From Parapristionchus giblindavisi (Eukaryota; Nematoda; Chromadorea; Rhabditida; Diplogasteridae): a DNA stretch of 64,000 bases. Within the stretch, counting starts at the first letter, position 1; each line of letters begins with the position of its first letter. The translations under genes were made by a program, and so were the position numbers. The notes below the pieces were generated by a model that worked only from the letters and a program-made list of their open reading frames with translations, ran no database searches and had not been told where the DNA came from. The stretch lies in NCBI GenBank assembly GCA_943737045.1, contig CALSFV010000147.1:1-64000 (forward strand), written 5' to 3'. Positions 21,658 to 33,380 of this stretch are shown here, piece after piece.

Positions 21658-22960
21658 TGAATGAGAAAGATCTCTATGATATTCATTCTATAAATCCCAT
21701 CATTCCTTCTATCTGTATCGGTTCTTAATGAAGATATATGGTGTTATGTACAGAATTTGAGATAAATCATGCGTTCCTGATAAGAATGAAATATTTAAAC
21801 AGATCTTGTATGACATACTAGAAAATATGAATAAGCTCTATGCTGGCATAATTTTCTTTTGCGGCATCTTCATAACCCCAAATCGCTTACGTTACGTTCG
21901 TGTGCGTGTACTACGTTTAAAAATATTAATTTAAAATTTTGCTGATGATTCAGTAAAATACATCTAAAACCAAAGCATATATCGTACATTGTATCATGAA
22001 AGGTGTGAATGGACCTGAATGGAGCAGGCTGATCAAATGGAATTGTGAACGATCATTCCATTTTTGTTATTCATAAAAGAAATGATTTTTTGTTGAATGG
22101 TAACATGTTGGCCTGTTTGACAGCATATTCAAGCTCTATCGCCGCGACGTCATATGCTGCACGCGGCGTGACGCATTCCGTTTTATGAATTGAACAAGCA
22201 AATAAAAAATATTTTAATAGCCATGATCATTGACTTTTTCGATAACCTAACTTCGTCTTGGAAATAAAAATTATTGATTATTAGTTTACAAAAATGGATC
22301 AACATCACACCAGAGCGCGCTATTGCCGACCGCACCACAGAGTTAGACGAAGATGAAATACTAAAAGAAAGAATAGATCTCCCGACTGCACCACAGAGAG
22401 AAATACAAAAGAAAGTGAATGTAAAGAGTGAAGTGTATACTGGAAATGATCGATACGAAAAAAGAGAAGCGACAATACTTCATTCCTACTGGGTTTTATT
22501 CTCCAGCTAGATTCTCACTTTTAGATATCTAGTCGGAAACAAAACTTAGCAGAAATATATTCACCCTCACTACTCGGAGATAAACTTCCCCAGCAACGTC
22601 TCTTTACGGAATTCTTGTTCATAGGTCATAAAAAGTTTACGGAATATAATGAAGATTCCCTTTTAGGAATTCTCTGGCTTACGTATTCCCTAACAATAAC
22701 GAGGATATGGAATCATCATAAGGTGTATGTTTTTCCTAGTGGTTATTTTTACTATATTTCTAGTATGTTTTTTACTAGATTTATAGTGGGATGGAGAAAG
22801 TCTGCGATATTGCGATTTTAGTGATAGAACAATGTCAGAATGCATATATGTAAATATATTAATACTATTTATGCGTATTACTGAACATATGATGAAACGC
22901 GAGATAAAAAGAAATGATAATGATTACGAAAACTATGATGATAATCTCAATGTTGAAAGA
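21658..22960. other. Intergenic DNA, no supported gene
   Basis: Mixed AT-rich sequence with a few GC-richer islets (near 21,860-21,915 and 22,140-22,175). A 78-codon frame at 22274-22510, rich in Glu/Lys/Arg, has no recognised similarity and no clear splice context. Confidence 0.4.
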
Positions 22961-23150
22961 CGAAGGGAGAGTTAAATCAGATTACAATTACAATAAATAC
23001 GGAGACGAAGTAACGAACTTCAATCATAAAAATGTTATAAATGTATTAAAAACACTTGAAAGATATACGACAAAAGTGATAGATGTACATGTACTCATGC
23101 TTAATGAACTTATAGTAAAATGTATTCATAAACTGTTGCAGTACGTCTGA

Positions 23151-24116
23151 CAAGGGAATGCTGGGGACTCGCCATGCAGTTATGGCTAGTAGCATCCTTG
23201 ACGAGAACCGGCATGAAATTCTGACTAGATATCCGTCGAGTCTACTTGCCACGAGCTTCTGGTATTCGAGAAAATCGATGACGAAAATCGCATACAAATC
23301 GCGTCTATTTTTGAATTCTATCTCAGCGACTGTTGTGGTGTACTGGATAAGGCGCTCGTCCTAAATTTTGTACGTTCATGGTTCGATGCCTGCTCTGTTC
23401 CATTTTCTTTTGCTATTTTTCCAAGTTGAAAAGATCAAGTTAAAAAAAATTTTTTTTGGAAAGTTGATATAACAAGAAACCGTTTATGACATTAACATCT
23501 ATGGTACTGGACAACAAAGTGATTAAAGCATCCCCCACAAACTCATAAACTCTCACCCTGGAAAGTTTGGGACTCCCGTAGAAGTATGCTTCCTGTAAAT
23601 ATTCTCACGACCAGCTACCACATTCGTCAGTGCTCATCTTGTTCCTTCATTCTCTGCCCCCATTGTGACCATCCTTATTGCTTTAATCACTTTGTTGTCC
23701 AGTACCATAGATGTTAATGTCATAAACGGTTTCTTGTTATATCAACTTTCCAAAAAAAAATTTTTTTAACTTGATCTTTTCAACTTGGAAAAATAGCAAA
23801 AGAAAATGGAACAGAGCAGGCATCGAACCATGAACCTACAGAATTTAGGACGAGAGCCTTATCCAGTACACCACAACAGTCGCTGAGATAGGGGTTGAGA
23901 GTCATGTTGATATGATCAGCCGAGTTAATAGCTGTGTACAAGCCGCGAAAATTCAAAAATAGACGCGATTTGTATGCGATTTTCGTCATCGATTTTCTCG
24001 AATACCAGAAGCTCGTGGCAAGTAGACTCGACGGATATCTAGTCAGAATTTCATGCCGGTTCTCGTCAAGGATGCTACTAGCCATAACTGCATGGCGAGT
24101 CCCCAGCATTCCCTTG
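23151..24116. mobile_element. Long-arm fold-back element, TNA target (CAAGGG family)
   Basis: The left end is CAAGGGAATGCTGGGG and the right end is its complement, flanked by 3-base duplications TGA (23148-23150, 24117-24119). The arms are about 390 bases and near-identical, with a centre around 23,540-23,680. Each arm carries a tRNA-like segment. Two other members have TAA (28372-29069) and TTA (inside 36050-36204) duplications. TNA targets suggest PIF/Harbinger-type mobilisation; this is inferred. Confidence 0.8.
23325..23397 (+). other. tRNA-like segment inside a transposon arm
   Basis: A D-arm-like TGGATAAGGCGCTCGTCC is followed at tRNA spacing by a good B-box, GGTTCGATGCC. The mirrored copy lies on the minus strand at about 23,821-23,890. 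Acceptor-stem pairing is not good, so I call a tRNA-derived remnant and not a working tRNA gene. Confidence 0.5.
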
Positions 24117-24361
24117 TGAAACATGTAAATCGTTGTGACCTCTCCATCTCCCAATACATCTTCATCATTTCTTCTCTTACCTTTTCCATAACTCTCTCCA
24201 TTAGGAATCCACAGTCATGCAAAATTAGCTTTGATAGACTAATGCACAATGGAATCATGTGAACGATTTGAATATGATAATTTTTTTAAAATTTCGTGCA
24301 AGGTCGAGCACTCGAATCATTCTCGATCATTTTCATTCATCGAGGCGGTGGTTGATCTCTC

Positions 24362-26102
24362 ATGTCTAGAAAATGTTGGAGTGTTCTATGGGAGAATTTT
24401 GTTTTAAAGGACGGTAATATTATTTTTTATGTATCTCATTGTTCATTATGTAGTTTGTCTTATTATTGATATTTTTTAAACATTTCATATTGTTTTTGTA
24501 GTTTATCATATACAGTAGCGACGAAAAGTATTCGCCACAAATTTTGCAATGTCATAACTTTTGACTCAGATGAGCAATTTTGCTCATCTTTTGGCAGTAT
24601 ACTATAGTACTAGTGTGCATCATATCCTACTTCCGTTGTTAAGATTCGTCGTCGTATTATTGTGTAGCGAGCCTGGAACCCCACTGTACTTACTCAGCGA
24701 AAATTATTTCCTCAGCCGGATTTTTCTGAGAGCTGCTTTTAACAGTGCATGAACAACATTTACTGAGGAGTAGAATCCGCTATGTGATCGATCTGAGCTA
24801 ATTCATTTCTGTGAGAAAATCGAAATTTCCGACACCCCTGAAATTGGGAAAAATTGTCATAACTCTGTGTTCAGTGAAGCTGCAGGCTCCAAACTGGGAA
24901 GAGATGATAGCCTATGAGTGATACAAAACCTGGCCAAGTATGAGCCCGATCGGGTGAATTTTGAGAAATTTCGAATATTTATTATACTCATTTTTTGAGA
25001 TTCAGGAAGTACCTGGTCGGATTTATTTCGGTTGAGTTCAACAGCAAGATGTCTTCTATATATAGTTGATAACCGTTTATTAGTGTTTCACGAAATTTCG
25101 AGTTCTTCCAGAGAAGTTATGATTGGAGAAAAGAGGTAGAAAATAGTTAGAATCTTTTTCAGATTTTTTCCAAAAGTTTGCGACTTTGTTCGATTGGGCT
25201 CATACTTTGTCATGACAATTATCATGAAAACAGAAGATGATCCCCTATAATAGAATGGCCATTGATGATCTTTTTGTCTTACAAAAATCATTTTAAATTT
25301 TTGGATGATCTGAAAAAATCGTGCCATAAATATTTTCTACCTCTTTTCTCCAATCATAACTTCTCTGAAAGAACTCGAAATTTCGTGAAACACTAGTAAA
25401 CGGTTATCTACTATATATAGAAGACATCTTGCTGTTGAACTCAATCGAAATAAATCCGACCAGGTACTTCCTGAATCTCAAAAATGAGTATAATAAATTT
25501 TCGAAATTTCTCAAAATTCACCCGATCGGGCTCATACTTGGCCAGGTTTTGTATCACTCATAGGCTATCATCTCTTCCCAGTTTGGAGCCTGCAGCTTCA
25601 CTGAACACAGAGTTATGAAAATTTTGCCCAATTTCAGGGGTGTCGGAAATTTCGATTTTCTCACAGAAATGAATTAGCTCAGATCGATCACATAGCGGAT
25701 TCTACTCCTCAGTAAATGTTGTTCATGCACGGTTAAAAGCAGCTCTCAGAAAAATCCGGCTGAGGAAATAATTTTCGCTGAGTAAGTACAGTGGGGTTCC
25801 AGGCTCGCTACACAATAATACGACGACGAATCTTAACAACGGGAGTAGGATATGATGTACACTAGTACTATAGTATACCGCCAAAAGATGAGCCCGATTG
25901 CTCATCTGATTCAAAAGTTATGACATCGCAAATTTTTTGGCGAATACTTTTCGTCGCTACTGTATGTAACATGTTTCGTCCTATTTCAGGGGAACATGAT
26001 GCAACTTGTATTCATTGTTCTCATATAATTTCGAGACCAAAAGGATCAACCTGTAATATGTCAAGACATATGAAGAAGTTTCATAGTGATTTAACTCCCA
26101 AA
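24362..26102 (+). CDS. BED-type zinc finger, 5' part of a gene
   Basis: Exon 24362-24413 (MSRKCWSVLWENFVLKDG) and exon 25990-26102 join in phase to form a BED zinc finger. It shows a W...F aromatic start, CIHC, then KGSTCNMSRHMKKFH, giving the C2-H2 metal site. BED fingers bind DNA and occur in hAT transposases and in domesticated regulators. Exon 2 ends in phase 0 at a strong gtaagt donor. The next good acceptor in the same phase is at 27168, directly before the ATG of the following entry. The two parts are therefore probably one gene of 346 residues. A 1,450-base palindromic element sits in the intron between these two exons. No transposase core is seen nearby, which argues for a host protein. 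Confidence 0.6.
24513..25962. mobile_element. 1.45-kb palindromic element, TA target
   Basis: The left end CAGTAGCGACGAAAAGTATT and its complement at the right are flanked by TA (24511-24512, 25963-25964). The two arms are near-identical inverted copies of about 630 bases with a ~190-base centre around 25,145-25,335. The terminus and TA target fit a Tc1/mariner-type mobilised fold-back element. Open frames in the arms are mirror copies of each other and not genes. Confidence 0.88.
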
Positions 26103-26163
26103 GTAAGTAGTCACTGAGAATAGTTATTGTTATTGATTTTCCATTAAGACGATGGGAGGGTTC

Positions 26164-26640
26164 TTAAATTACAATTACAATGAGTACGGAGGTAAAATAA
26201 CGAACTTCAATCATAAAAAAAAGTTATACAGTGCGGCCCAGTCGAGTTTGGTACATGAGTCCCGCTGTGGCGTTTGCGCATCATATATTTCCTTTGCGTA
26301 TGAATACTTTTCGATTCTTAAATTGTTAATCATGAGTATAAAAGTTCTTTTGACGATTAAAGAAAATTAAATATTTTTTTATTAATGAGAAAAGACAATT
26401 AAAACTCAAATCACATTGGTCGGAAAATAATGGGTACAAATTTACTTGAATTGTATACTGTATTATTTCCGTATCGATTGCACGACCGCCGCAAGATATT
26501 TTTGAAAATTAACACTACCCAATATTTTGGTCCTGTGTGATTTGCCTTAGCACGTCTGACTCGTTGTGACCTTTCCATATCCCAATACATCTTTACCATT
26601 TCTTCTCTTACATCGACCTTTTTCATGACTCTATCCATAC
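26164..26640 (+). repeat. Duplicated host segment, copy B
   Basis: Second copy of the host sequence described at 22979-24250, interrupted by a partial element (26229-26552). It lies in the presumed intron between the BED exon and the exon starting at 27169. Confidence 0.6.
26229..26552. mobile_element. Truncated relative of the 18642-19185 MITE
   Basis: It begins TA|CAGTGCGGCCCAGTCGAG and follows the left arm of the 18642 element with many substitutions. It continues through the centre to the GTGTGATTTGCCTT block of the right arm, where it stops. The right terminal part is missing. Confidence 0.7.
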
Positions 26641-27171
26641 TCTCTCACTCACCTCTTCACTCTCTCAAAGTACAATCATCTCTCATCTCTTCTCTCGTTG
26701 TCTATCTTCTTCATGACTCTCCTCACTCTACACACTCTCTCATTCTCTCATCTCATCTATACTCTCTTAATCTACTACAGTCTCTCATTTCTTCCATCTC
26801 AACCAATTCTTTCTTCTCCTCTCTCAACGTCCTTCTCTTCCATCGATTGCTCCAACTATCCTTTCTCCTTCGTTCTCTTTTTTTCATTCATTTATCACTT
26901 TATAATCATGTAATATATATTAGTGCACTGTATTTACTACATGATTTCTTTTTGTTCGTACTATCCCCTGGACACCAAGGAATTTTCCTCGGGTCTGCAT
27001 ACTTCTTCAAACATAAGGAAAATATATTTTTTAAACTTTTTTTTGCCGGGCAAGGGGACACAAGGAAAACTATGGTCAAAAGGAAATGATATTTGTCTAC
27101 CTCTCATACTTGGTTCAAAACCAAGATATTTGATTAAGTTTTCAGTTTTTAGTTGATTAAGTATTCAGATC

Positions 27172-29857
27172 ATGTCGATGGAGGCTCCAACATCTGGTTA
27201 TTCTCTTATATCGAAAGCGCAATCAGAATACATCATTGAGTATGTTTATGCTAATCGACAAATTCTAATTGATACCAGAACTGAACGATCTCCTAAGGTA
27301 ACTCTATCCAATCAACATATTTTCAATCTATTCATTCATTTCATTCAGGCCAATGCAGCTCGTAATCGTGTTTGGGTTGCATTATCCAATGCATTCAAAG
27401 AATATTACAATAAGAACATTCCTATTATGTATCTTAAATGTAATCTCAAATATCGCAAGACAATTCTGAAGAAATTACCCGAGGTCTTACAAGTGTGAGT
27501 ATCTCATCTATTCATATGGGTAGGAGGAGTCTGTGTCTCTATATGATGACATATATGTCATGACATTAAAGCTTTACAAGCATACCATCTTTGAATACAA
27601 ATATGGAAAATATATGTAGAAATGAATTTGAATATATAAATGAATATTATTACAGCTATCGTGATTGGATTGATAATCCCAATAGTCGAAGTGAAGAAAG
27701 TGTAATAAATGAAATAGGAAGAGCTAACTTCCTCTATCTTCAAATGTGTGGATATGAATTCTTTGATGATTTGAGTACTTCTCATTTATCGGTTAGTACG
27801 TAGTACCTATATGTACTTAAAATTCATAAATATTCTATTGGAAACTCCAGTACCAAATAGGTATATACCCCTATCGTATTAATTCAACATTATCTACCTG
27901 TGCATCTAGAGTAATAGATATTTGGAACTCTTTGCCCACCGAATTAGTTGCATCCCCACCATCCCCATTCCGTGCAGGGCTAGTTAAGATCTCCCCTGAT
28001 ATAATTATCCCTTTTTCCAAGATTCGCCAGTAGCTCCCAAACTGCCACTGTACCCAAAAACCCTCACCGATATCGCTACATTAGCAACGGACATCCATCA
28101 CTCCCTTTTATGTCACTCTTTCCCTGTTACGTATATTATGATGGAATAAAGAATAAGGATAAGAATATACCCTATTCTCCTTGAAAAAAAGAGAAATTGA
28201 GATTGGCCTCTTGATCTACCACCCTATCTATTATGTTTAGTTTAAATTTAATAGCTAAACAATCTCTCCGAACAAAAATTTTAAAATATTTTGTTCTAAT
28301 TAAATTTTTTTTAGAACAAAATATTTTAAAATATATCATTTAATTGAATAAAGATTTATCATATAATTTAACAAGGCAATGCTAACAACTCAATGGAGCT
28401 ATGGTTAGTGACATATATCACTAGAACCGATATAAAATTCTGTCTGGATATCCGTTGAGTCTACTTGCACTCACAGAAAAAACCCTTACAATCTAGGGTT
28501 TGTTGCCCTAACTCATGTACCCCTGTGCACCAAACACTCACCTGTAAGGGTTTCGAAAGCCTTGCATGTTAGGCTTTCATACCCTTGCATGCTAGGGTTT
28601 GAAGCCCTTACCTAGTTATCTGGAAAAGAGTTACCGAATAGTATTAAAGTTGCAAAAGACTTGTGCTCAGAGCGGGAGTCGAACTGGCAAGAGCACATCC
28701 TACGGCATATTGGGCAATCGCACTACCCACTGCGCTATCCGGACATGTTGGTGAACCGCGCAGAACTCATAGTCACTACAAGAGGGAGGCGTGGGGACAG
28801 CATAGCCGCGACTCGAGTAACGGTTTGAAAGCCTTGCATTTAAGGGTTTCAAACACTTACGTATAAGGGTTTCAACCCTTGTTGGCGCACGGTTCAATCC
28901 CTTGATAGTAAGGGTTTTGACTTTGTAAAGACTTAGGGTTTGGGCTAGGGCTTCAAAGCCTAAGGGTTTTTTCTGTGAGTGTGCCACGAGCTTTTGGTAT
29001 TCGAGAAAATCGAATACCAAAAGCGCTAACCATAGCTAACCTCCATGGTGAGTTGTTAGCATTCCCTTGTAAGTTCAATTTAAATTTATCTATTTATCAA
29101 TATTTTGTGGAATATCTCTATTTAGAATGGAGATGATTACAATGAATCATATGGAATTGATAATACTCAACCTTCTTCTTCAAATGATCTTTTCTATTCC
29201 AATTCAACTCCTGTTATGGTTGAACCTAAGATTGAAGAAATTGATTCAAATGAACAGATTACGGTATGTATATATATATATGATTGATCTCTCTTAATGA
29301 ATGAATTGATAGGATAATCGATGTAATGATAATCGAAAGAGAAAAGGATTAACTCCATTGGAATATCCTCCTTCTATTGATGAATTCATTCATGATAGAT
29401 GTATACTATTCATTATCTATTCAATATATAATGATTATGATTAAGCTCAATCAAGAGATGTTCAATCTTCACTTCAACTTCAACTAATTAAATCTCAAAT
29501 TGAACTGACCAAAGTATTCATTTCCTCTTTGATATCATATGTGCACAGTTGTGTCCTCTATTCCGTCATTCACTTCTTTCTTTTCATACGTATTGATAGA
29601 TATGATAGATAAGGAGAGTTCTTAGCTACGAAGTGTAGTAATGATAAGAGTATAGACATGATATGTATGCACAGAATACAATTTAGATTCAACATGTAGC
29701 TGCTGAGAAGACTATTCAAGCACAGAATTCATTGATTAGAATGAGTGAAGGAATGATAGAGAAGATAAATGAAATGAATGTAAAGAAAGAAGAATCAAAT
29801 GATGGTACGAATATGGTCAAACTTATTGGACTTCTTGGAGATTTAGTCAAGAAATAA
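27172..29857 (+). CDS. Putative DNA-binding protein with Myb/SANT-like helix bundle and coiled coil
   Basis: Seven exons (27172-27297, 27349-27494, 27656-27791, 29126-29263, 29313-29400, 29446-29513, 29687-29857) give 290 residues from this ATG. The first ~75 residues (ending in KLPEVLQ) form a helical, basic domain with a conserved-looking Trp in ANAARNRVWVALSNAF, reminiscent of Myb/SANT-like or MADF modules; this match is tentative. Then come a Ser/Asn/Asp-rich linker, a basic NRKRKG patch (possible nuclear signal) and a C-terminal heptad-like coiled coil (from IKSQIELTK to the end). The ATG lies three bases after an AG acceptor in the phase of the upstream BED exon, so the true protein may start at 24362. 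The intron 27792-29125 carries a LINE fragment and nested MITEs. Confidence 0.7.
27860..28033 (+). mobile_element. LINE reverse-transcriptase C-terminal fragment
   Basis: An open stretch ending at TAG 28031-28033 reads ASRVIDIWNSLPTELV. This is the conserved tail block of CR1/Jockey-like non-LTR reverse transcriptases (R-VxxxWNSLPxxxV). Only this tail is present, inside an intron. Confidence 0.7.
28468..28981. mobile_element. Nested TIR element, CACTCACAG termini
   Basis: Perfect inverted ends CACTCACAGAAAAAACCC/GGGTTTTTTCTGTGAGTG. Comparison with the empty site in the related element (CTACTTGCCACGAGC) shows insertion with a 2-base TG duplication. The CACT start recalls CACTA/CMC elements, but the duplication is short, so the class is uncertain. 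Many AAGGGTTT/AAACCCTT words are scattered inside it. Confidence 0.7.
28663..28746 (-). other. tRNA-derived sequence (not a working tRNA)
   Basis: The minus strand reads an A-box-like TAGCGCAGTGGGTAGTGCG, then GTTCGACTCCCGC at B-box spacing. Acceptor, anticodon and T stems pair poorly. It lies inside the 28468-28981 element, so it is most likely a captured tRNA-like pol III promoter. Confidence 0.5.
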
Positions 29858-31014
29858 TCCAAAGAATCATCTTTAAAAGATTCATCGATAAATTTTCATT
29901 TACCGAAAGTAATTATAAATAAAAATAACCAATTTTTAATTCAATAATAAATCGAGCTTGTTAATTCTTCATTTCACGAATTATTCCAATAATAAATCAT
30001 ATCAGACTTACTCTATGATAAATGTTGTTGATCTCATTCATTTCGTTTGTTTCTTCATATAAACTTTATCCTGTTGAATAGTAAATGAATCATTCCATCA
30101 AGGTGTCTATGTGGCTATTGTGGAGATTACATGAGATGGTGAGAAGAGGGAGTGGACATTGGAACATATAGGTAGAGGGAGAGGGAGAGGGAGAGAGAGA
30201 GAGAGAGAGGGAGAGGGAAGATGAGGGAGGGAGTAGAGTATAGATAGATGGGGTGATCATTCGAGTGATTCTTTCTATATCAGCCCCACTACAGTCTGAT
30301 CAATTGCCACCTATGGAGTCTAAAAGACATGGAAAGAAAAGAAACTAAGAAATGATAAGAAATCGAATACGGAAGGACATGTTTTGTGGGGTCAATGTTT
30401 GAAATATGAATATTTTAACTATTACTTTTGTTTGAAAAATAAATGAAAACTGCAGAAAAAGCTTGAACACATCAAAAACCTGTACTTTTCATGAGTTTAG
30501 TGAGATACTGCGCAATAGTTCATCAAAAGGACAATGGCTCATTTATTATTGTACTAAAATGGTATGATTAGTAGATAGAATACAAGAACACATAGTCGTA
30601 GTCAACTGTAGGTAAATTAGTCATGTACATAGGGAACTTTGGACTTCATAAATTCAAATATCATTGTTGTTGTATTTAGTTGAATAAATGAAAGTGAATG
30701 AATGAACCTTGAATAGAGGAGGAGCTAATAGGGAAAACGCATGCTGTTGTAGTGTATCTAATGGTAAATGGGTCCAAAGGGTCATATCATCGAACGATTT
30801 CATTCTAAAATATATGATCACCCGATTCATTCACTATCTATATAAGATGGAATACTCCGCCTGTTTATACAATTGCTCCACTACAGTACTACGATAATAA
30901 TACATTGATTGAATTATATTCTGCATTCATCTCATGCTTTATATCCTTTTGTATTCTCCGTAATTTTATGCTTCATTCTTTCTTATAATCTTTTAAATTT
31001 TCAATAAATTTTAG
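29858..31014. other. Intergenic region with GA microsatellite
   Basis: No gene seen. A (GA/GGGAGA)n purine tract lies at about 30171-30230. The 3' end of the region (TTTTAAATTTTCAATAAATTTTAG) is an acceptor that touches the desaturase ATG at 31015. Confidence 0.5.
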
Positions 31015-32351
31015 ATGTCGATTACTATAACTGAAACCCGAACCATCGAACGCAAACCTGCTGAGGAAATGTTCCTCAAGGCTGAATTGGATGAAATGGA
31101 GAAATTGGAAGATGAAGTCAAAGAGGTATTAATATTTACTCATTTTGATCATTTACAAAAAATAATATTTTATTAATTGAATGTATTTAAGCATCGTCCT
31201 CCGGTTACTATCGTATGGAGAAATGTAGCAATATTTACTGCTCTTCATATAGGGGCTCTTATTGGATTGTATCAATTCTTCTTTCAAGCTAAATGGCAAA
31301 CTGTTCTATGGAGTTAGTTGTCATAATAATTAGTTATATCATAGCTTATATTCTATGATAATATCATAATAAATAAATATTATTATAGCAATGTTCATTC
31401 ACTTTGGTGGAGCATTTGGTATCACAGCAGGTGCTCATCGTCTATGGTCACATAGAGCATTCAAAGCTACTCTTCCTACTAGAATATGGTTTATGCTATG
31501 GAATACTGTTTCTTTCCAGGTATACTCATTCAACTCAATCCACTTCAATTTATTTATTCTTTTCAGAATGATGTGATAGAATGGGCTCGTGATCATAGAT
31601 GCCATCATAAATGGACTGATACTGAAGCTGATCCTCATAATTCTAAAAGAGGATTCTTCTTTTCTCATGTTGGATGGTTAATGGCCAAGAAAAGTCCAAA
31701 GATCAAGGAAATGGGATCAAAGATTGATCTATCTGATTTGTATGCTGACCCTGTGCTTGTATTCCAGAGAAAGTAAGTGAACCTAAACCATAAAAGTATT
31801 GATTACTCTTATAATCATTTAGACATTATCTTCCAATGGTCCTTCTTCTATGTTTCATCATTCCCACAGTCGTTCCTGTTTATTTCTGGCAAGAATCTGC
31901 ATTCATTGCTTTTTATGTTGCTGCCCTCTTCAGATATACATTCACCCTCAATTCTACTTGGTTAGTTACATTCATTTTATATTTAACTAATCAACATATC
32001 ATTCAGGTTGATCAATTCAGCAGCTCATATGTTTGGATACAAACCATATGATGCAACCATCTCTCCTGTTGAATCTGCGTGGGCTAACTTCCAAGCTGTC
32101 GGAGAAGGAGGACATAACTTCCATCATTCATTCCCACAGGTAATCAATCAATAATGTTTATTAATATGAAATATTATTGATTATAGGATTATCGTGCATC
32201 AGAATTCTCTCATATGACCAATTGGACATTGGCTGTATTAGATGCAATGGCATATTTTGGAATGGTTTATGATAGAAAGACTGTATCTGATGAATCAATT
32301 CAAATGATGAAGAATAGAAAAGGAGATCATACTGGTCATTGGCATCATTAA
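31015..32351 (+). CDS. Delta-9 acyl-CoA desaturase, copy 1
   Basis: Stearoyl-CoA desaturase family: an ER membrane di-iron enzyme that puts a cis double bond at carbon 9 of saturated acyl-CoA. Seven exons (31015-31125, 31192-31312, 31389-31519, 31567-31772, 31823-31960, 32007-32139, 32187-32351) give 1,005 bases, 334 residues. The three histidine boxes are intact: HRLWSH (31,437 region), HRCHH (in exon 31567-31772) and HNFHH (end of exon 32007-32139). The GITAGAHRLWSHR, DHRCHHKWTDTEADPHN and GEGGHNFHHSFPQDYRASE contexts are typical. Four hydrophobic segments are in the expected places. ATG 31015 follows directly on an AG acceptor, so a 5'-UTR intron or a spliced leader is likely. A tandem paralogue is at 39614. 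Confidence 0.97.
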
Positions 32352-32924
32352 GTATTCTATGAACTCTTCCCCTAAATGTAATATTTCATAATTATACGAG
32401 TTCACCTTTCGCGGGTTTCCTCTTTCCTTGAGGATCAATGATAAAGCTTTTGAACATACTCACTTTGATATACGAGAAATGAGCATAATTGAAAGTTGAA
32501 TGTTATCATGAGACATATGTTCAAATAGTAATAGAGGTATTAATCAGATGTAAGAGAAAGTGGTATGAATCATAATAAACAGTCTCAGTCTCAACTGTTG
32601 TAGTCTCAAGTAATTGTAAAATACGGATTAGCTTCCCATTTCTATGTGTTCCTCACCTATAAAAGGCCTCTTCTCATTCGGCGAGACCCGGTCTATACGC
32701 ACCTCAATGTGCAGCTCAGGGTTACTGCACCTCAGATGCCTGGACAGACCCTAACATGATCTCGGTCGATGGACAAGCCGGTTCTCTGACTAGACCTACC
32801 GTCTTCGAGGATCTACGAGGAATGTATCCTACAGAAGGAAGACTCTCAAGTTTGTTACCCCAACTCCACTCGGGTGTAGTATGCAAGAATCTAATACAAA
32901 GGATGGCTAAGATAAACCACAGAG
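32352..32924. other. Intergenic, with GC-richer segment of unknown nature
   Basis: After the desaturase stop comes ordinary AT-rich DNA. A GC-richer stretch (about 32,650-32,920) follows, with TATAAAAG at about 32,661 and a start-region-like sequence. It could be part of an LTR or another degraded element; no terminal structure was found to prove it. Confidence 0.35.
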
Positions 32925-33011
32925 TAGAGTTGGCTATTCGGGATGCGGAATGCGGGCCCGCAATTGCCCGCATGTCATTGCGGGTCCGCAACCCCCGAAT
33001 TGTGAACTCTA
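32925..33011. mobile_element. 87-base hAT MITE, 8-base target duplication
   Basis: The left end TAGAGTTGGCTATTCGGGA and the right end (complement TAGAGTTCACAATTCGGGG) are flanked by CCACAGAG at 32917-32924 and 33012-33019. It contains paired GCGGGCCCGCAAT/ATTGCGGGTCCGC blocks. It belongs to the same family as 42531-42785. Confidence 0.85.
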
Positions 33012-33380
33012 CCACAGAGTTCACAATTCATTTAAACTCGTATGCGTATTTGATACCAATTGAACTATATTTTAGGGAATACATGAGAATCATTAGCAAA
33101 TAACTAAAAAAACTATATATTCACGCTTCTTTTTTCTGCCTGTTTTTTTCCGGTGCGAAGTTCTTTTCTCCAAATTAATAGTCAACAACAAATTCCGTTA
33201 AACAAATAGGTTGATAACAGACATGACTACTATAATCAAAGTTCATTTTGATCGACTAAACATCACTCTTTCCGTTTTATTTACACTGCAAGATCGATTA
33301 CAATACAATACACACTAGTATGGTTTATCATGATTGTATACTCCAAAAAGGTTTTCCACAGTACTAGAAAATATTTTATG

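Larger units (their letters stand above)
22979..24250 (+). repeat. Duplicated host segment, copy A (split by an element)
   Basis: The block near 22979-23035 (ATTACAATTACAATAAATAC onward) closely matches 26164-26220. The block near 24130-24200 (CGTTGTGACCTCTCCAT onward) closely matches 26565-26640. The two sites hold different transposons between these blocks: 23151-24116 here and 26229-26552 in copy B. A host segment was therefore duplicated and each copy was later invaded. Confidence 0.65.
28372..29069. mobile_element. CAAGGG-family MITE with nested insertion, TAA target
   Basis: The ends CAAGGCAATGCTAACAACTC and its near-complement (...GCATTCCCTTG) are flanked by TAA (28369-28371, 29070-29072). 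Inner sequence such as GAGTCTACTTG...CCACGAGC matches the 23151-24116 element. That match exposes the 514-base nested insertion at 28468-28981. Confidence 0.8.

Noticed and set aside
22274..22510. 78-codon Glu/Lys-rich frame
   Set aside because: No known motif, no conserved neighbour and no supporting splice structure.
24561..25914. Matching 63-codon frames at both ends of the palindrome
   Set aside because: They are the same arm read on opposite strands of the fold-back element.
28468..28981. Interstitial telomere array
   Set aside because: AGGGTTT words are irregularly spaced inside a TIR element and are not a head-to-tail telomeric tract.
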